Source: Gordonia spumicola (GTDB lineage: Bacteria; Actinomycetota; Actinomycetes; Mycobacteriales; Mycobacteriaceae). From it: a DNA stretch of 64,000 bases. Under the pieces are notes generated by a model. It was not told where the DNA came from, did not search any database, and worked only from the letters and a program-made list of their open reading frames with translations. Of the stretch, positions 25,397 to 33,304 are shown in pieces; position 1 is the first letter of the stretch, and every line of letters begins with the position of its first letter. The translations under genes and the position numbers were made by a program. The stretch is from assembly GCF_009932475.1 (NCBI RefSeq), contig NZ_BJOV01000001.1, positions 1-64,000 on the forward strand, written 5' to 3'.

Positions 25397-26260
25397 TCAA
25401 CGCACGGCGACGACGATCCGGCCGCGGGCCATGGTGTCGGGGCGGTGGGGGACATAGTCGAGGTCGGAGGCTGCGTCGGCTTGCCCGACGTCGGAGGTGA
25501 CGGAGAAGCCGTGGTCGGCGAGGATGTCGCGCATCCGATCGGGTGTCCATGCGGAGACGTGGCGTTCGGACGCCATCGGGTTGGGCCGGTTCGCGATGGC
25601 GAAGATCAGCTTCAAGCCGAGATTGAGCAGGCCGCCGACCCGGTGTCGTGTCGGATAGGTGGCGATCAGCGTCGAGCCGGGACAGGACGCGACGGCGATG
25701 TCGCGGAGCGTCGCACCCACTTGGGTGTCGGTGAGATAGGGGAGCACGCCCTCCCAGATCCACGTCGTCGGGCGATTCGGATCGTGGTCTGCCGCCGTGA
25801 GAGCGGCGCACAGGTCGTCGACGCCGAACTCGACGGGCACGAACGCCACGCGGGACGCCACCGGTTCCACGTCTGCGGTGCGTCTGCGTTTCTCCGCCTG
25901 CGACGCGGGCTGGTCGACCTCGAACACTGTCGCGTTCGACAGTTCGGCCATCCTCCAGGCGCGCGCGTCGAGCCCGGCGCCGAGCACCACCACTTGCGAA
26001 TGGCCTGCGACGCGGACAGCGTCGTCGATGGTGACAGTCCTCGACACGAGGACGTCGACCGTCGACAGCAGGAACTCGTTGACGATCCGATCGCGCCAGT
26101 CGTCGATTCGACCGCCGCGCGCCGATTCGACGGGGCGACGTTCGTTCTCGTCCAGCAGCCGGACGGCGACGGGGTCGGCGAATCTGCCGACCGCGAGCCG
26201 ACCGTCGGCGACGGCTCTGGCCTGGCAGACGAGGACAGCCGTCCGGCTGGCCCGTGTCAC
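25397..26260 (-). CDS. SAM-dependent methyltransferase, LCMT/Rv0146-like family
   Basis: About 287 residues from a GTG at 26260 (longer forms would overlap the secreted-protein gene). VVVLGAGLDARAWRMAE is the glycine-rich SAM motif of the leucine-carboxyl-methyltransferase-like family common in Mycobacteriales. TWIWEGVLPYLTDTQVGATLRDIAV follows as in that family. Substrate unknown. It is 10 bases after the secreted protein gene on the same strand and likely cotranscribed. Confidence 0.83.
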   Translation of the reverse strand: MTRASRTAVLVCQARAVADGRLAVGRFADPVAVRLLDENERRPVESARGGRIDDWRDRIVNEFLLSTVDVLVSRTVTIDDAVRVAGHSQVVVLGAGLDARAWRMAELSNATVFEVDQPASQAEKRRRTADVEPVASRVAFVPVEFGVDDLCAALTAADHDPNRPTTWIWEGVLPYLTDTQVGATLRDIAVASCPGSTLIATYPTRHRVGGLLNLGLKLIFAIANRPNPMASERHVSAWTPDRMRDILADHGFSVTSDVGQADAASDLDYVPHRPDTMARGRIVVAVR

Positions 26261-26270
26261 TCGATCACGG

Positions 26271-26738
26271 TCACGGGGCGACGACGGTCGAGGTGCAACT
26301 GCGCGCCGGAACGGCCCACACCGCATTCCGGTTGGTGGTGGTGAGCGTCAGCTTCACCTTGCCGGGGCCGAACGTCGACCGCTTCACGGTGAAGTTGTGC
26401 ACGCCGGTGTTGGGCGGTCGGACGACGCTGTTGTCCACCAGCACGCCATGACGCCCGGTTGTCAGGTTCTTCCAATCCAGCCGCGCGTGAGACGAGTAGC
26501 CGACGAGCATCCACGCGCTCGAATAGGTGATCTGGAGATACGTGGTTCCCGCGTACTCCGACACGAACACACGGTTCGGCTGGTACGGCAGGTCGACGAC
26601 GTTGGGACTGAGGTTGGTGCAGTCGCCGAGCGGGTACGACTTCGTGGCGGCGCCAGCGTCGCCTGCGGGAGCCGCGACGAGGGCCAGGACGCCGGCCGCG
26701 GCGACCGCTCCCGCTGCGAGTCGAGTTCGAATGGACAT
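26271..26738 (-). CDS. Small secreted protein of unknown function
   Basis: 155 residues with a clear signal peptide (MSIRTRLAAGAVAAAGVLALVAAPAGDAGA, cleavage probably after AGA near residue 31). The mature part has two cysteines (GDCTNL, ARSCTS), which could form a disulfide, and a beta-rich pattern (FVSEYAGTTYLQITYSSAWMLVGY, VKLTLTTTNRNAVWAV). AGGAGGT RBS lies before the ATG. No family recognised. Confidence 0.75.
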   Translation of the reverse strand: MSIRTRLAAGAVAAAGVLALVAAPAGDAGAATKSYPLGDCTNLSPNVVDLPYQPNRVFVSEYAGTTYLQITYSSAWMLVGYSSHARLDWKNLTTGRHGVLVDNSVVRPPNTGVHNFTVKRSTFGPGKVKLTLTTTNRNAVWAVPARSCTSTVVAP

Positions 26739-26822
26739 GAGGATGACCTCCTGCAGTGATCGGCTTATGTCCTGATTGTCGTCCGGCGGCACAGATTTGT
26801 TAGTCCGAATGGCGGATTTATG

Positions 26823-27737
26823 TCAGGACGCCGTCCGAACGGGCACCGAAGAGGTGAATGCGGCGGCGATCTCGGCGGTTCTCCGAGTCGCATCGGAGCT
26901 GGTCGCTTGTCCTTGTGCATGCTGCCTGGCGATCTTCGACAGGCTGTCCGCACCTTCGTTCAGCAACACGCCGCGGTGCCCCGCCACCCACCGGAACTCC
27001 AGGCGACCCTGGTCAGCGGTGATCTCACTGCGGAGGGCGCGGAGCATCGGCGACGCCGCGAGCAGCCAACCCGGCCCGGGTTCGGCGTTGCGCCAGGCGG
27101 CGAGGTCGTCGAGGGCCGGGCGGCAGTCGACGAGCAGGGCGAGGCGCCGGACCGGGTTCGCCTCCACCGCTGCGGCCACGGCCTCCAACTCGGCGACCAT
27201 GACCCGGTGCCCGTGCAATCGGCCGCCGACGTCGACCCGGCCGCTCCAACCGAACTCGCCGGTCTCCGACAGCCATCCGGAGCCGATCGCCGCACCCTTC
27301 ACCGATCCATCCGTCGCCACCGTGAGAGGTGCGATGGTCTGCGCCGTTCGCCGGAGCCACAGCCGCAGAGCGGACGAGACCAGATCGAGCGGACGGTGAT
27401 CGTGCCGGTGGGCGGATTCGACCCGTACGCGGGGAAAGCACGCCTCGAGGTCGCGGGCGTGTCCCGTCTTCAGACGTGGCGGTCCGATGTCCACGACGAA
27501 GCGGATCGAGACCTCGGCGGCAATGGACCGGCGGACCGCGTGGACGGCGTCGATCGCCGCGACCCGGGGCCACCGGGTCGCGACCTCCGCCGACCACGTG
27601 CCGAGGCCCGATTTCGCGAGATATCGACAGTGAGCGTCGTCGGATCGCATGACGGCGAGGTGAACTGTGTGAACCGGGAGCAGTCGTGGCAGGACGATTC
27701 CCGGTGCCAGTGGACGTGCCGTCGGAATCGGTGTCAT
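26823..27737 (-). CDS. RNase H-like protein with an N-terminal extension
   Basis: 304 residues. Residues about 137-275 form an RNase HI-type domain: Asp143 in TVATDGSVKG, Glu183 in VAELEAVAAA, Asp204 in LLVDCRPALDDL, His254 and Asp264 in WVAGHRGVLLNEGADSLSKIAR. All catalytic acids of the DEDD set are present. The first about 135 residues have no recognised motif and do not look like the usual HBD hybrid-binding domain. The probable role is cleavage of RNA in RNA/DNA hybrids, with the extension giving specificity. RBS GGAGGGAG supports the start. Confidence 0.75.
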   Translation of the reverse strand: MTPIPTARPLAPGIVLPRLLPVHTVHLAVMRSDDAHCRYLAKSGLGTWSAEVATRWPRVAAIDAVHAVRRSIAAEVSIRFVVDIGPPRLKTGHARDLEACFPRVRVESAHRHDHRPLDLVSSALRLWLRRTAQTIAPLTVATDGSVKGAAIGSGWLSETGEFGWSGRVDVGGRLHGHRVMVAELEAVAAAVEANPVRRLALLVDCRPALDDLAAWRNAEPGPGWLLAASPMLRALRSEITADQGRLEFRWVAGHRGVLLNEGADSLSKIARQHAQGQATSSDATRRTAEIAAAFTSSVPVRTAS

Positions 27738-27745
27738 CGAAAACT

Positions 27746-27776
27746 CCCTCCACCACTCGTTTCGAGGTGTGGAGGG
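27746..27776 (-). terminator. Hairpin after echA19
   Basis: Two 14-base arms (CCCTCCACCACTCG and CGAGGTGTGGAGGG) pair with two mismatches around a 3-base loop. It lies between the echA19 stop and the RNase H gene start on the minus strand, and its left arm overlaps the RNase H RBS. It may terminate echA19 transcription or limit translation of the next gene. Confidence 0.45.
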
Positions 27777-27805
27777 AGGTTATCGACGACCTACGACAAT
27801 TCGCG

Positions 27806-28606
27806 TCACTCGCCGGTGAAGACCGGCTTCTCCCGGTTGGCGAAGGCGCGGGGTCCGATCTTCGCGTCGGCAGAGGCGAACACGGCGGCGCCGAGCTTCG
27901 CGTCGATCTTGAACGCCTCCTCTTCGTGCAGGCCCTCGGAGTCGCGGATCGTCTTGAGGATGGCCTGGACGGCGAGCGGGCCGTTGGCGGCGATCTGGTC
28001 GGCGATCTCGAGGGCCTTGTCGAGGGCGGTGCCGTCGGGCACCAGGTAGCCGACGAGGCCGTACTCCTTGGCCTCGGCCGCGGTGATGTGACGGCCGGTC
28101 AGGAGGATGTCGGCGGCGATCGTGTACGGGATCTGGCGGACGAGGCGCACGGCGCTGCCGCCGAGCGGGAACAGGCCCCACTTGGCTTCGGAGACGCCGA
28201 ACTTGGCGCTCTCGGCGGCCACCCGTATGTCGGTGCCCTGCAGGATCTCGGTCCCGCCCGCGATGGCGGGGCCTTCGACGGCCGCGATCAGCGGCTTCGT
28301 GAGACGACGCCCCTTGAGGAGGGCGGGCAGACGTGTGAGGTCCCAACCGCCCTCGGCGAACTTGTCTCCGGGAGCCTTCTTGTTCATGTCCTTCAGATCG
28401 GCGCCCGCGCAGAAGTAGCCGCCCGCGCCGGTCAGGATCGCGACGCGGATCTCCGGGTCGGCGTCGACCTGGTCCCAGGCGTCCTCCATGATCCGCATCA
28501 TCTCGCCCGACAGCGCGTTGCGCGCCTGCGGACGGTTCATCGTCACGATCAGGACGTGTCCGCGCTTCTCGACGAGGCATTCGGGGGCGGTGGTCTCTAC
28601 GGTCAT
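27806..28606 (-). CDS. echA19: Enoyl-CoA hydratase/isomerase family protein EchA19
   Basis: 266 residues. Crotonase signatures are present: [18 protein letters not shown] (oxyanion hole) and [48 protein letters not shown]. It is divergent from fadD19 with a KstR-like site between them, exactly as Rv3516/Rv3515c are. EchA19 hydrates steroid enoyl-CoA thioesters in cholesterol side-chain beta-oxidation. The start at 28606 is preceded by GGAGG; the upstream in-frame extension is non-conserved. Confidence 0.92.
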   Translation of the reverse strand: MTVETTAPECLVEKRGHVLIVTMNRPQARNALSGEMMRIMEDAWDQVDADPEIRVAILTGAGGYFCAGADLKDMNKKAPGDKFAEGGWDLTRLPALLKGRRLTKPLIAAVEGPAIAGGTEILQGTDIRVAAESAKFGVSEAKWGLFPLGGSAVRLVRQIPYTIAADILLTGRHITAAEAKEYGLVGYLVPDGTALDKALEIADQIAANGPLAVQAILKTIRDSEGLHEEEAFKIDAKLGAAVFASADAKIGPRAFANREKPVFTGE

Positions 28607-28685
28607 GGGTCCTCCGGCGTCTTCGGGGCGGCTCGACTTCGTGCGACGGGCGTGCGCCAGTGTCTCCGAAGTCCTTGCGGCGAAC

Positions 28686-28699
28686 AATAACACGTTCTA
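28686..28699. promoter_or_regulatory. KstR-type operator of echA19/fadD19
   Basis: AATAACACGTTCTA retains AACnnGTT and the right-hand TA flank. It lies 10 bases before the fadD19 ATG, in a position to block its transcription or early elongation, and 80 bases from echA19. Confidence 0.75.
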
Positions 28700-28709
28700 G
28701 TTTTGACGA

Positions 28710-30341
28710 ATGGCCTTCACGATTGCCGATCTGATCGAGCACGCCGTCGACCTGATGCCCGACCGCATCGCGCTCGAATCCGGCGACGAACAACGCACCT
28801 ACGCGCAGATGGAGGCGCGGTCGAACGCGCTCGCCCACAAGCTCCGCGAACTCGGTGTCCGACCGGGCGACGCGGTGGGGCTGTACAGCCGAAACACGAT
28901 CGAGTCCGTCGAGGCGATGATCGCGATCTTCAAGGCGCGCGCGGTGATGGTCAACGTCAACTACCGCTACGTGGAAGCCGAACTCGAGCACATCTTCGCC
29001 GACTCCGGCATGACGGTGCTGATCCACGAATCGCAGTACACCGACCGCGTGTGCAACGTGTTCTCGAATTCGACGTACGGCGTGACGGCCCGAATCGTGA
29101 TCGACTCCGCTGGTCCAGCGACGGACGCGCAAGGAGACGAGGGAGACGTCGCCGTGATCGGCTACGAGGACGCGATCGAGTCGTCGTCCACCGAGCGCGA
29201 CTTCGAAGAGCGCAGCAACGACGACCTGTACATGCTGTACACCGGCGGGACGACGGGCAAGCCGAAGGGCGTCGTCTGGCGGCAAGAGGACGTGTGGCGG
29301 GTGCTGGGCGGCGGCATCGACTGGTACTCGGGCCGCCCCGTCGAAGACGAGTGGGAGCATGCCAAGACTGGTGCCGCGGGTGGTCAGCTCGTGCGGTTCC
29401 CGATTCCGCCGTTCATCCACGGGGGAAGCCAGTGGGCCATCTTCCAGTCGTTGTTCGCGGGCGGCAAGGCCGTGGTCTACCCGGACTTCGACGGCGCGGC
29501 CGTGTGGGCCGCGGTCGAGAAGCACAAGGTGAACGTCGTCTTCGTGACCGGTGACGCGATGGCGCGGCCGATGATCGACGCGCTGGACGAGGGCGACTAC
29601 GACACGTCGTCGGTGGTCTCCGTGGCATCGTCGGCGGCACTGTTCTCGCCGTCGGTGAAGGACCGCTACCTGGACGCGTTCCCCAACGCGGTGATCGTCG
29701 ACGCCATCGGGTCGTCGGAGACGGGCTTCGGCGGCATGGGGATGGCGGTCAAGGGGCAGAGCCGCGTCGGCGCGCCGACTGTCAAAGCCGACCCGAACAC
29801 CCACGTGCTCCGCGAGGACGGCACGCAGATCGAGCCGGGCAGCGACGAGGTGGGCCGCCTGGCCCGCACCGGGCACATTCCGCTGCGCTATCACGGCGAC
29901 CCGGCGAAGAGCGCCGAGACGTTCGTCGAGTACGGCGGCACCCGGTACTCCCTGCCCGGCGACTTCGCGCGGATCGAGGCCGACGGCACCATCACCATGC
30001 TCGGCCGCGGATCGGTGTCGATCAACACCGGTGGCGAGAAGGTGTTCCCGGAAGAGGTCGAGGCCGCTCTGAAGGGGCACCCGGACGTGTTCGACGTGAG
30101 TGTCGTCGGGGTGCCGGACGACCGCTTCGGGCAGCGGGTGGCTGCCGTGATCCAGTTGCGCGGCGGCGACCGACCGTCCCTGACCAGCCTCAACGACGTC
30201 GTCCGCGCCGACCTCGCCGGCTACAAGACTCCCCGCAGCGTGTGGTTCGTCGACGAACTCAAGCGTTCGCCCGCGGGCAAGCCCGACTACCGGTGGGCGT
30301 CGAGCGTGACAGCCTCGCGCGCCGCCGACGAAGCACTGTAG
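28710..30341 (+). CDS. fadD19: Steroid side-chain acyl-CoA ligase FadD19
   Basis: 543 residues. ANL ligase motifs are MLYTGGTTGKPKGVVWR, AIGSSETGFGG, YSLPGDFARIEADGTITMLGRGSVSINTGGEKVFPEEVE and the C-terminal KRSPAGKPDYRW. The whole sequence follows Rv3515c. FadD19 activates C27/C24-branched sterol side-chain carboxylates; in Rhodococcus it is needed for C24-branched sterols. Position beside echA19 and the ltp3-ltp4 genes supports this. Confidence 0.93.
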   Translation: MAFTIADLIEHAVDLMPDRIALESGDEQRTYAQMEARSNALAHKLRELGVRPGDAVGLYSRNTIESVEAMIAIFKARAVMVNVNYRYVEAELEHIFADSGMTVLIHESQYTDRVCNVFSNSTYGVTARIVIDSAGPATDAQGDEGDVAVIGYEDAIESSSTERDFEERSNDDLYMLYTGGTTGKPKGVVWRQEDVWRVLGGGIDWYSGRPVEDEWEHAKTGAAGGQLVRFPIPPFIHGGSQWAIFQSLFAGGKAVVYPDFDGAAVWAAVEKHKVNVVFVTGDAMARPMIDALDEGDYDTSSVVSVASSAALFSPSVKDRYLDAFPNAVIVDAIGSSETGFGGMGMAVKGQSRVGAPTVKADPNTHVLREDGTQIEPGSDEVGRLARTGHIPLRYHGDPAKSAETFVEYGGTRYSLPGDFARIEADGTITMLGRGSVSINTGGEKVFPEEVEAALKGHPDVFDVSVVGVPDDRFGQRVAAVIQLRGGDRPSLTSLNDVVRADLAGYKTPRSVWFVDELKRSPAGKPDYRWASSVTASRAADEAL

Positions 30342-30364
30342 AAACCGATAGGAAACCTCCCGAC

Positions 30365-31498
30365 ATGAAGACTCCCCTCACCGAGAAGTTCGGCATCGAC
30401 TACCCGATCTTCGGGTTCACCCCGAGCGAGCACGTCGCGGCCGCCATCAGCCGCGCGGGCGGACTCGGCGTCCTCGGCTGCGTCCGGTTCAACGAGCCGG
30501 AGGAGCTCGACGCCGTACTCGAATGGATGCACGAGAACACCGACGGCAAGCCGTTCGGCGTCGACGTGGTGATGCCAGCCAAGATCCCGACCGAGGGATC
30601 GAAGGTCGACCTCGACTCGATGATCCCGCCGGAGCACCGCGCCTTCGTCGAACGGACGCTCGACGACCTCGGCGTCCCGCCGCTGCCGGACGGCGGCGAC
30701 CGGATCAACACCGGCGTCCTCGGCTGGCTCCATTCGGTGGCCCGCTCGCACGTGGACGTCGCGATGGAGCACACCCGCAAGTACGGGCAGATCAAGCTGA
30801 TCGCGAACGCGCTCGGCTCGCCGCCGGAGGACGTCATCGCGCTAGCCCACGAGAACGGCGTGCAGGTCGCTGCCCTCGCCGGGGCGAAGGAACACGCGCT
30901 CAGCCACGTGAACGCGGGCGTCGACATCGTGATCGCGCAGGGCTACGAGGGCGGCGGCCACACGGGCGAGGTCACGTCGATGATCCTGTGGCCCGAACTC
31001 GTGGACGCGCTCGGCGACACCGCACCGGTCTTGGCGGCGGGCGGCGTCGGCGACGGGCGGCAGATCGCCGCGGCCGTCGCGCTCGGCGCGCAGGGCGTCT
31101 GGATGGGCACCTACTGGCTGACCGCGGCCGAGTACAACCTCGGCGCGACCGGCGACGGGCCGTCCACCGTGCAGAAGGCGTTGCTCGCCGCGACGTCGCG
31201 CGACACCGTCCGTCGCCGCATTTACTCGGGCAAGCCCGCCCGCCTGCTCAAGACGAAGTGGACCGACGCGTGGGACGCGCCGGGCGCACCCGACGCTCTT
31301 CCCATGCCGTTGCAGAACCTGCTGGTCGGGGAGGCTCACGCGCGGATCTCGTTGGCCGACGATCCGGGTGTGGTGGCGATGCCCGCCGGTCAGATCGTCG
31401 GGCGCTGCAACGAGATCACGCCCGTTGAGGAGCTCATCGACGGGCTCGTCACCGAGTACAAGAACGCGGTAGCGCGGATGGGTGCGACGTTGGACTGA
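30365..31498 (+). CDS. Nitronate monooxygenase / 2-nitropropane-dioxygenase-like FMN oxidoreductase
   Basis: 377 residues. TIM-barrel FMN enzyme pattern: AAAISRAGGLGVLGCVRFNEPEELD, VDIVIAQGYEGGGHTGEVTSMILWPELVDAL and VLAAGGVGDGRQIAAAVALGAQGVWMGTYWL. Conserved His in GGGHTG is typical of nitronate monooxygenases, but many actinobacterial members act on CoA or steroid intermediates instead. It follows fadD19 by 23 bases. Its 3' part is duplicated, in decayed form, at 43999-44103 beyond the terpene island. Confidence 0.85.
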   Translation: MKTPLTEKFGIDYPIFGFTPSEHVAAAISRAGGLGVLGCVRFNEPEELDAVLEWMHENTDGKPFGVDVVMPAKIPTEGSKVDLDSMIPPEHRAFVERTLDDLGVPPLPDGGDRINTGVLGWLHSVARSHVDVAMEHTRKYGQIKLIANALGSPPEDVIALAHENGVQVAALAGAKEHALSHVNAGVDIVIAQGYEGGGHTGEVTSMILWPELVDALGDTAPVLAAGGVGDGRQIAAAVALGAQGVWMGTYWLTAAEYNLGATGDGPSTVQKALLAATSRDTVRRRIYSGKPARLLKTKWTDAWDAPGAPDALPMPLQNLLVGEAHARISLADDPGVVAMPAGQIVGRCNEITPVEELIDGLVTEYKNAVARMGATLD

Positions 31499-31652
31499 CC
31501 TGGAGTCGATCACACCCGGAGGCCCCGGTTGTTGTGCGAGCCCGAATGGGCCGCGTGACAGCCGGGGCTTCTGCGTCTGGGTAGACGTCGGCCGATGCGG
31601 CTGGTGCAGTCTTCTTGCCGAAAGTGTTGCGCGCGTACCAGGATCTCATTAT

Positions 31653-31668
31653 ATTAACGAGTGCTAAT
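31653..31668. promoter_or_regulatory. Atu-island operator 1, ATTAAC-GAGT-GCTAAT
   Basis: Near-perfect 6-4-6 inverted repeat in an unusually AT-rich patch 30 bases before the carboxylase beta-subunit start. A TATATT hexamer beside it could be a -10 box. The same element (ATTAAT-GAGG-ACTAAT) lies at the opposite border at 43956. The likely ligand is the TetR protein at 38708. Confidence 0.65.
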
Positions 31669-31698
31669 TAATTTAAATGTCACTGACTGGAGGTGGTT

Positions 31699-33300
31699 AT
31701 GTCTGTCCTGCAGACTGCGATCGACCCCACCGGCGAGGATTTCCTCGACCGATGCCGTGAGTATCTGGAGCGCATTGCCGAGATCGAGGCCGATCATGCA
31801 CAAGCGGTCTCGGCCGGTGGGCCTCGGTACACGGAGCGACACCGCGAACGCGGCAAGCTCTTGGCGCGTGAGCGCATCGAACTGCTGCTCGACCGTGACG
31901 CCCCCTTCCTGGAGTTGTCGCCGCTGGCGGCATGGGGCACGCAGTTCCACGTCGGCGCGAGCCTTGTGACTGGGATCGGGGTCGTCGAAGGAGTCGAGTG
32001 CGCGATCCTCGCGCACGAGCCGACAGTCAAGGGCGGTACGGGCAATCCGTACACGGTGCGCAAGTTCTTGCGCCTGTTCGACATCGCGCGGGAGAACAAC
32101 CTGCCGTTGATCTGCCTTGTCGAATCCGGCGGGGCGGATCTGCCGACGCAGAGCGAGATCTTCGTTCCCGGCGGCAGGCAGTTCCGGGACCTGACCCAGG
32201 CATCCGCGGCCGGGCGGCCGGTCATCTCACTGGTCTTCGGGAACTCGACGGCCGGAGGCGCCTACGTCCCTGGCATGTCCGACTACACGGTGATGGTCAA
32301 AGAAGGCGCCAAGGTATTCCTCGCCGGACCACCGCTGGTCAAGATGGCGACCGGTGAGGAGTCCGACGACGAGTCGCTCGGCGGCGCCGAGATGCATGCG
32401 CGCACCTCGGGGCTGGCCGACTACCTCGCCGTCGACGAGCTTGACGCGATTCGCATCGGCCGACAGATCGTGGCCCATCTCAATTGGCGTAAGCCCGGTC
32501 CGGGTCCGTCGATGCCCGACGATCCTCCGGTGCATGACATCAACGAGCTGCCCGGCATCGTGCCGATCGACATCAAGCAGCCGTTCGATCCGCTGGAGGT
32601 GATCAATCGCCTGGTCGACGGTTCGCGATTCGACGAGTTCAAGCCGCTCTACGGGACAAGTCTGGTCACCGGGTGGGCATCGATCGAGGGCCATCCGGTA
32701 GGGATTCTCGCCAACTCGCGCGGAATCCTCTTCAGTGAAGAGTCGCAGAAGGCGGCGCAGTTCATTCAACTGTGCAATCAGATCGACACTCCGCTGATCT
32801 TCCTGCAGAACGTCACCGGATTCATGGTCGGCAAGGAGTACGAGCAGAACGGCATCATCAAACACGGTGCGATGATGATCAACGCGGTGTCCAACTCCAC
32901 GGTGCCGCACCTGACTGTGAACATGGGCGCGTCGTACGGCGCCGGAAACTACGGCATGTGCGGCCGGGCCTACGGACCCCGGTTCGTGTTCTCCTGGCCG
33001 AACTCCAAGACCGCAGTCATGGGCGGGCAGCAGCTTGTCGGCGTCATGTCGATCGTTGCACGACAGTCCGCGGCGGCCCGAGGCGTGGAGTTCGACGAGG
33101 CCGCAGACCAGGCGTTGCGCGAGCAGGTCGAGACCCAGATCGACACGGAGGCGATCGCTCAGTTCATGTCGGGAAAGGTCTTCGACGACGGAATCATCGA
33201 TCCACGGGACACCCGCGTCGTTCTCGGCTACTGCCTCTCCATCGTCAACAACCAACCGATCGAGGGCGTCAAGAATGCCTTCGGCGTCTTCAGGATGTGA
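31699..33300 (+). CDS. atuC: Acyl-CoA carboxylase beta subunit, probable geranyl-CoA carboxylase AtuC
   Basis: 533 residues. Carboxyltransferase hallmarks: VFGNSTAGGAYVPGMSDYTVMVKEGAKVFLAGPPLVKMATGEESDDESLGGAEMHARTSGLADY and NMGASYGAGNYGMCGRAYGPRF. Such sequences are shared by methylcrotonyl- and geranyl-CoA carboxylases. AtuA, acyl-CoA dehydrogenase and reductase neighbours favour geranyl-CoA; methylcrotonyl-CoA remains possible. A GGAGGTGG RBS precedes the ATG. First gene of the plus-strand island operon. Confidence 0.82.
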   Translation: MSVLQTAIDPTGEDFLDRCREYLERIAEIEADHAQAVSAGGPRYTERHRERGKLLARERIELLLDRDAPFLELSPLAAWGTQFHVGASLVTGIGVVEGVECAILAHEPTVKGGTGNPYTVRKFLRLFDIARENNLPLICLVESGGADLPTQSEIFVPGGRQFRDLTQASAAGRPVISLVFGNSTAGGAYVPGMSDYTVMVKEGAKVFLAGPPLVKMATGEESDDESLGGAEMHARTSGLADYLAVDELDAIRIGRQIVAHLNWRKPGPGPSMPDDPPVHDINELPGIVPIDIKQPFDPLEVINRLVDGSRFDEFKPLYGTSLVTGWASIEGHPVGILANSRGILFSEESQKAAQFIQLCNQIDTPLIFLQNVTGFMVGKEYEQNGIIKHGAMMINAVSNSTVPHLTVNMGASYGAGNYGMCGRAYGPRFVFSWPNSKTAVMGGQQLVGVMSIVARQSAAARGVEFDEAADQALREQVETQIDTEAIAQFMSGKVFDDGIIDPRDTRVVLGYCLSIVNNQPIEGVKNAFGVFRM

Positions 33301-33304
33301 CCGC

